Below, piece after piece: positions 1 through 8,310 of a stretch of DNA of 17,436 nt (positions within the stretch are counted from its first letter, which is position 1; every line of letters begins with the position of its first letter). The translations under genes and the position numbers were made by a program. Source of the stretch: JBAXXL01 sp038206725 (lineage in GTDB: Bacteria > Bacteroidota > Ignavibacteria > Kapaibacteriales > UBA2268); contig JBBRAO010000049.1 of NCBI GenBank assembly GCA_038206725.1, positions 1 through 17,436 on the forward strand. The letters run 5' to 3'. The notes beneath the pieces were generated by a model. It did not search any database and was not told the origin of the DNA. It was given only the letters and a program-made list of their open reading frames with translations.

Positions 1-2523
1 CTCCGAAACGTTAATATTTTTGGTAATAACCCTGCCGTCAATTTCTACTTTCAATTGGTATTGTTCCGCGCTGAAAAGGTTTTTGTTGAAAGTTAAAGTC
101 TGCATTGTCGAACCGGCGTTTGGAAAGTAATTAATATTGAACTTATTACCTTCGCCGTCAATGAGCGTTATTTTAATTTTCTTTGCATCGCTGTTTGGTC
201 TAAAATTGATATTCAGTTTATCCGAATTTCGGACTGTTGCTATATCCAACCATTGGTCGTTTTCTTCTTCATCGGGCGGCGGTGCTTTCTGAGTAAGAAG
301 ACCTTTACCGATGAGAGTAACACTAGCATAGGGTGAATAAAAAGCATCGGAGTCAATACATAAAAGAGATTGCATTGTTTGACGCTTTTTCGGTTCAAAG
401 ACTAAAGGCAGGTCGAAGGATTGCCCGGGCTCCAGCTTATATGCTATTGCCGAAGTGTCGAATATAAATGATTCATTGAATTTCTCTATATAAACATCCT
501 TTATTCTCACAGTAGAATCGCCACCGTTTCTAATATTTACTTTTATGGTAGTTGTTGAATAAATCTCGTGGCCTCCGAAATCATAAAACGCCGGACTAAC
601 CTTTAACGATCCTCTTTTCCTTCTGGCTCCTTTAGTTAGCCAATAAATCGTATTTTCGACAATATTTCTACGACCATAGTAAGCTGAGTTTTCGAGTCCA
701 AATCCGAGATAGAGCAATCTTCCTTCGCCGATTTCGGAAGTTACTCCGGCAAATTCATCGGTTGGTGAATTTTTTATGTCGTAGCGCAGGAAGCCCTTTG
801 TTTTAAGGTTTTTTCCGTTTATTTTCATTGATTCGATATTATTTGTTTTGGTTATTACGCTATCAATGCCGTGACCATAATTTATAACTACATTTTTAGT
901 AGTAACATCGGTACTGAATATACTCTCCGGTATTCCAAAAACATTTACAACGGGCCACCAAGGAAAACCCGGTTGTAAATATAGATTGTAGTGCGTCCCC
1001 AAAGTGATGCCGACCTTGTCGGCAAGAAAGTTCTTCATTTGGGGTTGGCTGATATAGTTAAAATCCTTATACGCATTTTGAGCCATTGAAAGTTCATAAG
1101 GAGTGGAAAGGATAACGCCTTTGCCGTGCTCTAAAAGTGAGAGACAGAAATCAACACGCTTTTTATATAGTCCAAATGTAGGGATGTTCCGAGTGTCGAG
1201 CATAAGGTAATACAATTTTATCGGCATATCGTAGAAGCCTTTCATAAAGACATCGTAGGGGCATACCGCCCAATCTTCTGAAAAATCACGAATTAGGTTG
1301 TCCAAGGCTTCCGCGTCGTTTTCCAATTTGGGATAGGTGTGCAAAGTGGCGCAATGTATGCCTTTGGTTATTGCAAAAATTGACAGGAAAAAAGCATCCT
1401 GTTGTAGCGCCGGATCGGGTACATTCATTGGTTTGATAACTAGATCAATATTAGCAAAATCGGCAGAGTACTGACTAACGACTAAAATTCGAATATCTTT
1501 CTTTTCATAAGGTTGCAAGGTGTAGGTTGTATCGTCGAATCGCATCAATGAGATGTAGAAGAGTTTTGCGTTATCATAAGCCTGCACATTGTATGTTACT
1601 TCGTAATTGTACGGATTTTCGAGTGTAAATGTGAAAAAGTTCTTTTGCTCGCGTTGGATTTGAATATAAGCACTGTCGCCGGTTTGTACTTCTTTTCCTT
1701 CGAATTTCACTTTCGCTCTCATCGGGTTGTAAGTGGTAACAGCCTGAATTAGATTGGTTGAAGTCGGGGATTGGAGAACAGCAATAGCGTAAAGTTTTTT
1801 ATCGTTCAAAAAGCCAATTCTATTTGTGGGTACTTTTATTTTTAGGGTGGTATCGGAGCCCTCCATAAGTCTCACTTCCAAACCTTTGTCGTCGGGAACG
1901 ATAGCTCGCGGAATCCAGCGGAAGTACGCTTCTTTGTTTGGAGTCAAAGCCTCATCGTCACGATATTTATGAACTTCGTATCGAGTATAATAGGTATCCA
2001 TCAAGTAAATAAAAACTGTTCTATTTCCAAAATCACTAACGGCTTGGACTCGAACTGTTATTTCAGCGGAATCCGCTTCTTTGGTCATAGTGATTGACAT
2101 CTTGGCGGGAACAATGATTTTACGCTGGGTATTAATAGTTCTTATCAAGCTATCTATATCGTCGCGATCTTGATGGAAATAGTGACCTCCCACAGCGGCG
2201 GAGTTGTCCAAACTCATATCAAAAAGATTGGCGTAGGTACTCCAACGGTCGAGATTCATTTTTCTATTTATCTGATAAAAAGGATCATATTGAAATGGGC
2301 TGTAAGTATGATAAACTATTGGTATAATGCCCGCCGGATTTTTACGAATATAGTCGTTTAGAACTGCATAAGTCAGAGCGCCTTTGTAACTGCCTGTATT
2401 AGTGAAAACTTCCACGACCGGGTTTCGGGGGGTCATAAATTCAGTTTTATCGTTCAGCGAATCGCCGGCGAAAATGTAATAGGGAAAAAAAAGAAAGCAT
2501 AAAAGGAATAATTTCAATTTCAT
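1..2523 (-). CDS. Exported Omp28-like / T9SS-tail protein, C-terminus cut by window edge
   Basis: The frame is open for 841 codons from an ATG at 2523 down to base 1 with no stop, so the gene runs off the left edge. Residues 1-20 form a signal peptide (MKLKLFLLCFLFFPYYIFAG). Residues about 35-125 resemble the thioredoxin-like Omp28 domain of Bacteroidota surface proteins: PVVEVFTNTGSYKG, then YHTYSPFQYDPFY and a GG(H)Y loop. The CxxC normally found after the EFTG-like strand is absent (TGSYKG). A middle part has no recognised fold. A choice-of-anchor-D / HYDIN-like beta domain follows (LKVSPAFYDFGGHEIYSTT ... FEPKKRQT). The last 70 residues (LNINFRPNSDAKKIKITLID ... YQLKVEIDGRVITK) look like a type A type IX secretion tail, so few residues are probably missing. 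It is likely secreted or surface-anchored; the substrate is unknown. The start is supported by the signal peptide. The family call is an inference from motifs. Confidence 0.7.
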   Translation of the reverse strand, partial: MKLKLFLLCFLFFPYYIFAGDSLNDKTEFMTPRNPVVEVFTNTGSYKGALTYAVLNDYIRKNPAGIIPIVYHTYSPFQYDPFYQINRKMNLDRWSTYANLFDMSLDNSAAVGGHYFHQDRDDIDSLIRTINTQRKIIVPAKMSITMTKEADSAEITVRVQAVSDFGNRTVFIYLMDTYYTRYEVHKYRDDEALTPNKEAYFRWIPRAIVPDDKGLEVRLMEGSDTTLKIKVPTNRIGFLNDKKLYAIAVLQSPTSTNLIQAVTTYNPMRAKVKFEGKEVQTGDSAYIQIQREQKNFFTFTLENPYNYEVTYNVQAYDNAKLFYISLMRFDDTTYTLQPYEKKDIRILVVSQYSADFANIDLVIKPMNVPDPALQQDAFFLSIFAITKGIHCATLHTYPKLENDAEALDNLIRDFSEDWAVCPYDVFMKGFYDMPIKLYYLMLDTRNIPTFGLYKKRVDFCLSLLEHGKGVILSTPYELSMAQNAYKDFNYISQPQMKNFLADKVGITLGTHYNLYLQPGFPWWPVVNVFGIPESIFSTDVTTKNVVINYGHGIDSVITKTNNIESMKINGKNLKTKGFLRYDIKNSPTDEFAGVTSEIGEGRLLYLGFGLENSAYYGRRNIVENTIYWLTKGARRKRGSLKVSPAFYDFGGHEIYSTTTIKVNIRNGGDSTVRIKDVYIEKFNESFIFDTSAIAYKLEPGQSFDLPLVFEPKKRQTMQSLLCIDSDAFYSPYASVTLIGKGLLTQKAPPPDEEENDQWLDIATVRNSDKLNINFRPNSDAKKIKITLIDGEGNKFNINYFPNAGSTMQTLTFNKNLFSAEQYQLKVEIDGRVITKNINVSE

Positions 2524-2703
2524 ATTTAACTCATTTTTTTGTTTTTGTACCATAACACAATCTATAGACAACTGAGAATGCCATTTCTTTCTCATTCATT
2601 AAATTAATTTTTTGTCATAAATCTTTAAAAAGCTGTATCGATTTCTATTAATTGATGATAGATGCGCGTTGTTTTTTAAAAATATTTTTCCACCTTAGTG
2701 AAC

Positions 2704-3390
2704 TCAGAGCTTATTTGCCAGATTTACCAATTCCGCCTCCTTAAAATGCGGTGCTTGAATCTGCATTCCAATCGGTAAACCACTTTCGCTAAAACCGGCG
2801 GGGACATTAACAGCCGGAACACCGGACAAATTAGCGGACACGGTAAAAAAATCGGACAAATACATTTCGATAGGATTTTCGGTCTTTTCCCCAAATTTGA
2901 ATGCCGTTGTCGGAGTGGTTGGCATTAAAATAAAATCCAATTTTTGGAATATATCAATATAGTTCTCGTAAATCAATCGTCGGGCTTTTTGTGCTTTCAG
3001 GTAGTATTTATCATAATATCCGCTTGAAAGAACATAAGTGCCAAGCATAATACGACGTTTGACCTCGTCGCCGAAACCTTCGGTGCGAGTCTTAGCAACA
3101 AAATCTTCGGCGGTTTGGTCGGGTGTTCGGTACCCATACCGAACGCCGTCATATCGTGCTAAATTCGATGAAGCCTCGGCCGTCATCAATATCTGATAGA
3201 CAGGAATCCATACCTCAGGATTTGAAAATTCGATATACTCTAAGCGACCCCCTAAAGATTGAATCCTATCCTGAAATTCCATATACTTCAACTGAATATC
3301 CGCGGAGCAGTTCTTTAAAACATCCTCTTTTAAAATGCCTACTTTAAAATCGTTTGGCAATTCGGATGGTATTTCAGTGAAAGTTTTTGT
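2704..3390 (-). pseudogene. gatA: gatA, 3' part after a +1 frameshift (glutamyl/aspartyl-tRNA amidotransferase subunit A)
   Basis: This is the C-terminal half of GatA, in a different frame from the N-terminal half at 3374-4102. It carries typical GatA segments: TAEASSNLARYDGVRYGYR, then GFGDEVKRRIMLGTYVLSSG, YYDKYYLKAQKARRLI, LMPTTPTTAF, and NLSGVPAVNVPAG ... GLPIGMQIQ. The frame is readable from 3390 (T-K-T-F-T-E-I-P-S-E-L-P-N-D), where it meets the end of the G8 run. No credible start codon with a ribosome site lies there, so it is not an independent gene. Joining it to the 5' part after removing one base gives a protein of about 465 residues, close to the normal length of GatA. If the frameshift is real, the product lacks the C-terminal part of the amidase fold. 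If it is a sequencing error, the gene is intact. Confidence 0.85.
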
Positions 3391-4102
3391 GGGGGGGGTA
3401 AGGTGCTGAAGTTGAGTCCATCGAGTCTTTGCCGCTGATTATATCCAAAACCAAGGATAAATCTTTTATGTTTGGAGCTAAAATTCCAATTTGATCAAGC
3501 GACGATGCTAAGGCAGTAAGACCGTAGCGGGAAATCCTGCCATAAGTTGGCTTTAAACCATAAACTCCGCAAAATGCCGCCGGTTGACGAACGGAGCCAC
3601 CCGTATCGGAACCGAGCGCTAAGTGGCATAATCCGGCTGATACTGCCGCGGCGGAACCTCCGGACGAACCCCCGGGAACGAATTCATTATTGATTGGATT
3701 TAAAACCGCTCCAAAATACGATGTTTCATTCGAGCTTCCCATCGCAAATTCATCCATATTTGTTTTGCCGATTATTATCGCGCCTTCAGATTCCAAACGC
3801 TCGATTGCCGTAGCGGAATAAACAGGAACAAAGTTGTGGAGCATTTTGGAACCGCAGGTGGTTCGCAAATCCCGAGTAGAAATGTTGTCTTTTACGGCGA
3901 TTAACATTCCCTCCAATTTTCGGGGTGTGCCGTCGGAAAGACGCCTGTCCGATTCCGTGGCTTGAATGAGCGCATTATCCATATTCAACGTAATAAAAAT
4001 GTTCAAGTGTTTGCTTTGGTCAATTTTTTCAAAGACTTCTTTAGTTAACTCGGTCACCGTTTTTGTCGGATATTCATTTCTAAATGTTGAATAATTTAGC
4101 AT
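3374..4102 (-). CDS. gatA: gatA, 5' part (amidotransferase subunit A), truncated by frameshift
   Basis: GatA is the amidase subunit of GatCAB, which converts Glu-tRNA(Gln) or Asp-tRNA(Asn) to Gln-/Asn-tRNA using ammonia from glutamine. The 242 residues hold the whole catalytic triad of the amidase signature family: Lys71 (IAVKDN), cis-Ser146 (PGGSSGGSAAA) and nucleophile Ser170 (GSDTGGSVRQPAAFCG). These match S. aureus GatA with a constant offset of eight. The reading ends at HKNFH-stop just after a run of eight C on the coding strand (3391-3398). With seven C the protein would continue APYPP-TKTFTEIPSELPNDF into the downstream half, as the family requires. A strong Bacteroidota promoter lies 30 bases upstream. 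gatB and gatC are not in this window, which is common in this phylum. The identity is secure; whether the break is real is not. Confidence 0.92.
   Translation of the reverse strand: MLNYSTFRNEYPTKTVTELTKEVFEKIDQSKHLNIFITLNMDNALIQATESDRRLSDGTPRKLEGMLIAVKDNISTRDLRTTCGSKMLHNFVPVYSATAIERLESEGAIIIGKTNMDEFAMGSSNETSYFGAVLNPINNEFVPGGSSGGSAAAVSAGLCHLALGSDTGGSVRQPAAFCGVYGLKPTYGRISRYGLTALASSLDQIGILAPNIKDLSLVLDIISGKDSMDSTSAPYPPHKNFH
3391..3398. repeat. G8 homopolymer at the gatA frameshift point
   Basis: Eight consecutive G on the plus strand (C8 in the gatA message). This is the exact place where the GatA homology changes frame; loss of one base restores one continuous reading frame. It is the longest G/C run I noticed in this AT-rich window. 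Confidence 0.9.
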
Positions 4103-4131
4103 TTTTCTGTGTTTTTTAGTTTTATAATAAG

Positions 4132-4162
4132 CAAAAGTAATAAAGTTCTGATGTATTTCAAA
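4132..4162 (-). promoter_or_regulatory. Bacteroidota-type promoter of gatA
   Basis: On the minus strand TTTG (4162-4159) is followed after 19 bases by TACTTTTG (4139-4132), an exact match to the Bacteroidota consensus TTTG-N17-23-TAnnTTTG. Transcription would start near 4125, giving a leader of about 22 bases before the gatA ATG at 4102. The tRNA-His promoter has the same 19-base spacing. Confidence 0.7.
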
Positions 4163-4202
4163 AGTCGAAGAATTAATTTCTCGAGTTTTAACAAAAATTT
4201 AT

Positions 4203-4210
4203 TAATTTTG
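4203..4210 (+). promoter_or_regulatory. Possible -7 box of the sdhB promoter
   Basis: TAATTTTG fits the Bacteroidota -7 consensus TAnnTTTG and would place the start about 13 bases before the sdhB ATG. No good TTTG/TTG -33 element is found at 17-23 bases upstream, so the call rests on the -7 box alone. Confidence 0.4.
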
Positions 4211-4230
4211 TTTTTAAATAATAATTTGAA

Positions 4231-4989
4231 ATGAAAATGAAAATAACTTTAAATATTTGGCGGCAGGAATCGGCCGATGCAAAAGGGCGTTTTGAAGCTT
4301 ATGAATCGAACAAGGTCAACGAGGATATGTCCTTTTTAGAAATGCTCGATACGCTAAACGAAGATTTACTGCAACTCGGAAAAGAGCCTATTGCCTTCGA
4401 CCACGATTGCCGAGAAGGAATTTGCGGCGCTTGCGGGATGGTCATAGACGGTGTACCTCACGGCTCAATACCAAAGACAACAGCTTGCCAGCTCCATTTG
4501 AGAAATTACAAAGACGGTGATGTGATTTTTGTGGAACCCTACAAAGCAAAGATTTTCCCGATTATCAAGGATTTGATGGTTGACCGTTCGGCATTGGATA
4601 GAATTATTCAAGCTGGTGGGTACATAAGTGTTAATACCGGTTCAGCACCGGAAGCCAATGCTTTACCGGTTACAAAGGCAAAAGCTGATTCAGCGATGGA
4701 TTCCGCTGAATGTATCGGTTGCGGGGCGTGTATTGCCGCGTGTCCAAACGGTGCGGCTATGCTTTTCACAGGAGCGAAGGTCAGCCATTTCGCATTACTG
4801 CCCCAAGGCGAAGTTGAACGCAAAGCGCGAGTAAAAGCAATGCTTGAGCAAATGGACGCTGAAGGATTCGGTGCTTGCTCCAACCACTACGAATGTGAAG
4901 CTGTCTGCCCAAAAGGAATTTCAGCAAAATTCATAAGCAAAATGAACCGCGAACTGCTGAAAGCAATTTTTTCGGCGGAAGATAGGTAA
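4231..4989 (+). CDS. sdhB: Succinate dehydrogenase / fumarate reductase iron-sulfur subunit
   Basis: SdhB/FrdB passes electrons between the flavoprotein and the membrane quinone site through three clusters. All ligands are visible. The [2Fe-2S] set in the N-terminal plant-type ferredoxin domain is C60, C65, C68 (DCREGICGACG) and C86 (TACQLHL). The C-terminal domain has C161, C164, C167 and C171 (CIGCGACIAACP) and C216, C222, C226 (CSNHYECEAVCPKGI). By the family pattern C226 completes the [4Fe-4S] cluster and C171 the [3Fe-4S] cluster. The length of 252 residues is normal for the Bacteroidota type. Two in-frame ATGs (4231 and 4237) are possible; there is no Shine-Dalgarno sequence to choose between them. 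No flavoprotein or cytochrome b subunit gene flanks it: gatA is divergent upstream and a dehydrogenase gene lies 385 bases downstream. The partners must be encoded elsewhere. Family is certain; SDH versus fumarate reductase direction cannot be told. Confidence 0.95.
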   Translation: MKMKITLNIWRQESADAKGRFEAYESNKVNEDMSFLEMLDTLNEDLLQLGKEPIAFDHDCREGICGACGMVIDGVPHGSIPKTTACQLHLRNYKDGDVIFVEPYKAKIFPIIKDLMVDRSALDRIIQAGGYISVNTGSAPEANALPVTKAKADSAMDSAECIGCGACIAACPNGAAMLFTGAKVSHFALLPQGEVERKARVKAMLEQMDAEGFGACSNHYECEAVCPKGISAKFISKMNRELLKAIFSAEDR

Positions 4990-4996
4990 AAAAAAC

Positions 4997-5029
4997 AATT
5001 ATAAATTATAAATTACAAATGAGAAGAAG
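4997..5029 (+). repeat. 33-bp stop-proximal dispersed repeat, copy 1
   Basis: A 33-base element of AATTATAAAT-type units ending in ATGAGAAGAAG begins seven bases after the sdhB stop codon. It matches 13618-13650 at 30 of 33 positions in the same orientation, also at a gene's 3' end. A shorter relative of its tail (ATGCGAAGAA) is at 8381-8390. Confidence 0.75.
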
Positions 5030-5039
5030 CAGAAACGTC

Positions 5040-5060
5040 ATTCCCGACCCAATCGGGAAT
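5040..5060. repeat. Intergenic hairpin, ATTCCCGA-N5-TCGGGAAT
   Basis: Perfect 8-bp inverted repeat with a 5-base loop, in a flank reading GTC...CTATTTC. Its reverse complement has the same plan as 9519-9539 (ATTCCCAA-N5-TTGGGAAT, preceded by ATGG). It is the kind of REP-like palindrome found in many copies between bacterial genes. No T-run follows, so it is not a terminator. Confidence 0.65.
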
Positions 5061-5159
5061 CTATTTCAAATATTGGGAATGTTTATTGAAAAAAATTAGT
5101 TGCCAGGGGTTTTAAGTCGTGGATATTGATATTAAGTTATTTCTTTGCTTGAAAATGGA

Positions 5160-5177
5160 TTTCCGCTTCCGCGGAAA
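5160..5177. repeat. Intergenic hairpin, TTTCCGC-N4-GCGGAAA
   Basis: Perfect 7-bp inverted repeat with a TTCC loop. It follows ATGGA, as does the related imperfect copy at 9599-9621 (ATGGATTTCCGC in both). The 385-base gap 4990-5374 holds no gene that I can support; it is filled by this element and its neighbours. Confidence 0.6.
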
Positions 5178-5220
5178 AGACGATTCTTTTTCTTCTAATT
5201 CAAAATTCAAAATTGTTTTT

Positions 5221-5249
5221 CTGGATTCTTCACTTTGTTCAGAGTGACG
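5221..5249. repeat. Intergenic repeat-like segment (GGATTCTTCACT...AGAGTGACG)
   Basis: The segment CTGGATTCTTCACTTTG-TTC-AGAGTGACG contains TCACT and AGTGA arms. Sequences of this form recur between genes in many bacterial genomes. Only one copy is in this window, so the call rests on recognition rather than on local repetition. Confidence 0.45.
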
Positions 5250-5326
5250 ACTCGGTTTCTTATCATTTTTTATCCTTCAAAATACACTCATCTTTAAATA
5301 AGAGCACAATTATTAGATTTTTTTTG

Positions 5327-5334
5327 TAATTTTG
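5327..5334 (+). promoter_or_regulatory. Possible -7 box upstream of the dehydrogenase-PBP1A pair
   Basis: TAATTTTG fits TAnnTTTG and lies 40 bases before the dehydrogenase ATG. No convincing -33 element is present at the usual distance, so this is tentative. Confidence 0.35.
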
Positions 5335-5374
5335 AAAAATATAATAGTTCAAATGAAATAGGCAACAACGAAAA

Positions 5375-6112
5375 ATGGACAAAGTTTTAGACGGTAAACG
5401 AATTTGGGTGACAGGTTCCGCACGAGGTTTGGGATTGGAAACCGCCAAATTATTGATAGATAAAAATGCAATCGTTTTTTTCGGTTCGCGCCGTGAAAGT
5501 GAATATTATAGCGAAAACGACTATTTCCAGCCATATTTTCTGACCAATAAAAATGTACACTATGTATCGTGCGATGTAACCGACAAAACCGATGTAGCAA
5601 GAGCTTATGAAGAAATACGCCGCATAGCCGGCGGTGTCGATATTTTGATTAACAATGCGGGTATAGTTTGTACTTCAAAAGCCGCAAAGCAAACCACAGA
5701 AAAGTTTGAAGAAATGTTACAAACCAATCTTTTGGGTCCTATGTATTGCTTCCAAACGGTTATTCAAGGAATGCTCGACAATCAATTTGGCGCTATAATA
5801 AATATCGGCTCGGTAACCGTTAATACCGCTTTTAAAAATGTAGGAGCTTACGCGGCGACCAAAGCGGGTTTGACTGCTTTTTTTCGTTCAGCGCGTGAAG
5901 AACTAAGAAATGAGCATATCAAGATTGTGAATATCAACCCGGGTGCTATGGATACAGAAATTTGGGATCAAGCGGTGAGGGATTCTAAAGGAAAATTGAT
6001 GCTTAGTACCAAAAATACAGCCCAAGCAATCGCGGCGGTTGTCGAACTTTGCTTTGCCGGTGAATTATTAATCGAAGATATGACTTTGCGCCCAATTACA
6101 GGTGATTTATAA
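5375..6112 (+). CDS. Short-chain dehydrogenase/reductase (SDR), substrate unknown
   Basis: A 245-residue classical SDR, a cytosolic NAD(P)(H)-dependent oxidoreductase. The Rossmann cofactor motif is TGSARGLG (residues 13-20). Next come Asp67 in CDVTD and the structural NNAG (93-96). Asn118, Ser146, Tyr159 and Lys163 (YAATK) form the catalytic tetrad, and PG follows at 189-190. Length is typical. The stop codon TAA shares its last base with the ATG of the penicillin-binding protein gene (TAATG), so the two are translationally coupled. That linkage gives no established pathway; the substrate (3-oxoacyl, sugar or other) cannot be read from the sequence. All catalytic residues are present, so it should be active. 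Confidence 0.88.
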   Translation: MDKVLDGKRIWVTGSARGLGLETAKLLIDKNAIVFFGSRRESEYYSENDYFQPYFLTNKNVHYVSCDVTDKTDVARAYEEIRRIAGGVDILINNAGIVCTSKAAKQTTEKFEEMLQTNLLGPMYCFQTVIQGMLDNQFGAIINIGSVTVNTAFKNVGAYAATKAGLTAFFRSAREELRNEHIKIVNINPGAMDTEIWDQAVRDSKGKLMLSTKNTAQAIAAVVELCFAGELLIEDMTLRPITGDL

Positions 6113-8304
6113 TGAATATGCAAGAATTTACCCCCAAAAAATTAATAAGGATACTTATAATTATGACAGTAGTGGTATCGTTTTTGATTTATATAATTTT
6201 TAGTGTAGTTACCTTAAATGGGCTACCCTCTTTATCGAAATTGGAAAACCCGGAACAAGAACTATCTACCCGCATCTACAGTGCTGATGGTCAATTAATC
6301 GGTACGTTCTCGATGGAACAAAAACGTATTCCGGTTACATACGATAAAATCCCTAAAAGCTTCGTTAACGCCTTAGTGGCATCTGAAGATAGGAAATTCT
6401 ATAAACATTGGGGAACAGACCCCGACCGCATTATAAAAGCAGTAATCAAGCGGATTTTACTGGGTCAGCATTCAGGAGCCTCGACTATAACCCAGCAAGT
6501 AGCCCGTAATCTATTTTTGGACCAATCTCCTACGATGGGTCGAAAAATCCGTGAAGCGGTAACAGCGGTGAAAATAGAGCGCATTTACACGAAAGAGCAA
6601 ATTTTGGAAATGTACGCGAATACCGTGCATTTCGGTAGAGGATGTTTTGGAATTGCCGTAGCCGCGAAATCGTACTTTAATAAAAAGCCGATGGATTTAA
6701 CCATCGGCGAATCGGCTATGCTTGTTGGAATATTGCCGAGACCTGCGGCTTATAATCCATTTAACAATTTGGAAATGGCGCTTCGACGCCGTAACGTGGT
6801 TTTGGATTGTATGTGCGACGAAGGATATATCACCGACGGACAATATGCCGAAGAGGTTTCACGCGAAATCGTTCTTAATTATAGCGATGTGGTAAATAAA
6901 ACACCGAACAGAAAAATCGGCGACAATATCGCGCCTCATTTTATTGAAATGCTCCGCCAGACCTTCGGGCAGGGCGAATTTGCTGAACGCTATAATATTT
7001 ACAAAGATGGTTTGGCGATATATTCAACAATAGATTCGAGAATTCAACGCTATGCTTTACAAGCGGTTGAAGAGCATCTGATAGGATTGCAGGCGCGCTT
7101 CAATAGTGGTTGGAGTTGGTCGAAGCATAGTGTTTTGCTTAACGCTGTTGTAGCTAAGGCTATCGGAAAGGATCCAAAGTATTTAGCCGCTAATACCAAC
7201 GCTGAAAGAGAGCAAATAAGCGTCCGTTTACGTAGAAGCTCTCGTTGGATGGATTCAGTGAAAACAGCCGCCGCGACCATTCAATGTGGTTTGGTAGTTT
7301 TAGATGCTAATACGGGTGCAATTTTAGCAATGATAGGTGGTTCGCCTCAAGCTATGCGTCAAAATATCGAAGCCGACTATTCGTTAAACCACGCCGCGCA
7401 AATCTTCCGTCAACCGGGCTCTGCAATGAAACCGTTTGTTTACGCCTCGGCATTAACAAATGGTTATACACCTGAAAGCGAAGTAGAATGCGGACCTTTC
7501 AAATATCAACTTTGGGACAGTACATATTGGACACCTTCCGGATCGGCAGAGTGCGCACCGGGCGAAACACGTACATTAACCTCGGCTTTGCAGGCGTCTA
7601 TAAATACAGTAGCCGCACGATTAATAACATCGGTTACAAATCCCGATGAAGTAATATTTATAGCACGTAAGGCGGGAATAAAGTCCGATCTCGACGCGGT
7701 ACCTGCTTTGAGTCTTGGCGCGGGCGGCGATGTGAAACCGTTGGAATTAATTTCGGCGTACTCCATTTTCGTAAATCGCGGCTTGCACTATGAACCATAT
7801 AATTACAACTACATAGAAGATAAAAAAGGTAATGTGGTTATGAAACGCAATAAGCAGGAAAGCATTATTACCGACGCGATATTGCCCGAAATAGCTGACC
7901 AAATGGTATATATGATGGAGCGTGTGGTTAATGGAGGTACGGGTCACGTCGTAAGAACTTTCTTTACCGCGACCGATGCCGCCGGAAAAACCGGTACTAC
8001 CAACGATGCCGCCGATGCTTGGTTTATCGGCTATACTCCCGAACTTGTTGCCGGAGTGTGGCTGGGATTCGACGATAAGAGAATAACATTTACCTGCTTA
8101 GGCGGTGAAGGTTACGGTGGTTACGCCGCCGCTCCGATTTGGGGCAGACTGATGGCTAAGATTTACAAAGACCCAAGCTTGAAATACAGAAAGAAAACTT
8201 TTGACTATAAAAAGCAAACTTATGAATACGGGAAACCTTATCCACTGACAAAAGCGCAAAAAGAATTCTATCAGGACAAAGCATCTGTCAACGATAGCAA
8301 TTAG
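6112..8304 (+). CDS. Class A penicillin-binding protein (PBP1A type)
   Basis: Bifunctional peptidoglycan synthase, anchored in the inner membrane with its catalytic domains in the periplasm. Residues 1-10 are cytoplasmic and about 11-34 form the single membrane segment. The glycosyltransferase family 51 domain spans about 60-240. It has the catalytic Glu92 motif (SEDRKFYKHWG), then GASTITQQVARNLFL (122-136) and KIERIYTKEQILEMYANTV (154-172). The transpeptidase domain holds Ser437-x-x-Lys440 (RQPGSAMKPF), Ser496-Ile-Asn498 and Lys626-Thr-Gly (AGKTGTTND), the three penicillin-binding motifs, with Ser437 the acylated residue. At 730 residues it is at the short end of the family but complete, lacking the long C-terminal tail of some homologues. 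Coupled to the SDR gene upstream by a one-base overlap. The name mrcA/ponA would be reasonable, but family naming varies. Confidence 0.95.
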   Translation: MNMQEFTPKKLIRILIIMTVVVSFLIYIIFSVVTLNGLPSLSKLENPEQELSTRIYSADGQLIGTFSMEQKRIPVTYDKIPKSFVNALVASEDRKFYKHWGTDPDRIIKAVIKRILLGQHSGASTITQQVARNLFLDQSPTMGRKIREAVTAVKIERIYTKEQILEMYANTVHFGRGCFGIAVAAKSYFNKKPMDLTIGESAMLVGILPRPAAYNPFNNLEMALRRRNVVLDCMCDEGYITDGQYAEEVSREIVLNYSDVVNKTPNRKIGDNIAPHFIEMLRQTFGQGEFAERYNIYKDGLAIYSTIDSRIQRYALQAVEEHLIGLQARFNSGWSWSKHSVLLNAVVAKAIGKDPKYLAANTNAEREQISVRLRRSSRWMDSVKTAAATIQCGLVVLDANTGAILAMIGGSPQAMRQNIEADYSLNHAAQIFRQPGSAMKPFVYASALTNGYTPESEVECGPFKYQLWDSTYWTPSGSAECAPGETRTLTSALQASINTVAARLITSVTNPDEVIFIARKAGIKSDLDAVPALSLGAGGDVKPLELISAYSIFVNRGLHYEPYNYNYIEDKKGNVVMKRNKQESIITDAILPEIADQMVYMMERVVNGGTGHVVRTFFTATDAAGKTGTTNDAADAWFIGYTPELVAGVWLGFDDKRITFTCLGGEGYGGYAAAPIWGRLMAKIYKDPSLKYRKKTFDYKKQTYEYGKPYPLTKAQKEFYQDKASVNDSN

Positions 8305-8310
8305 TTTTCA

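Noticed and set aside
2170..2361. Small plus-strand reading frame inside the first gene
   Set aside because: It is antisense to a continuous 841-codon frame with clear domain motifs, and it resembles no family.
3374..3400. Programmed ribosomal frameshifting in gatA
   Set aside because: No known case in GatA, and no slippery heptamer with a downstream structure that I can see. A homopolymer length error or transcriptional slippage is simpler.
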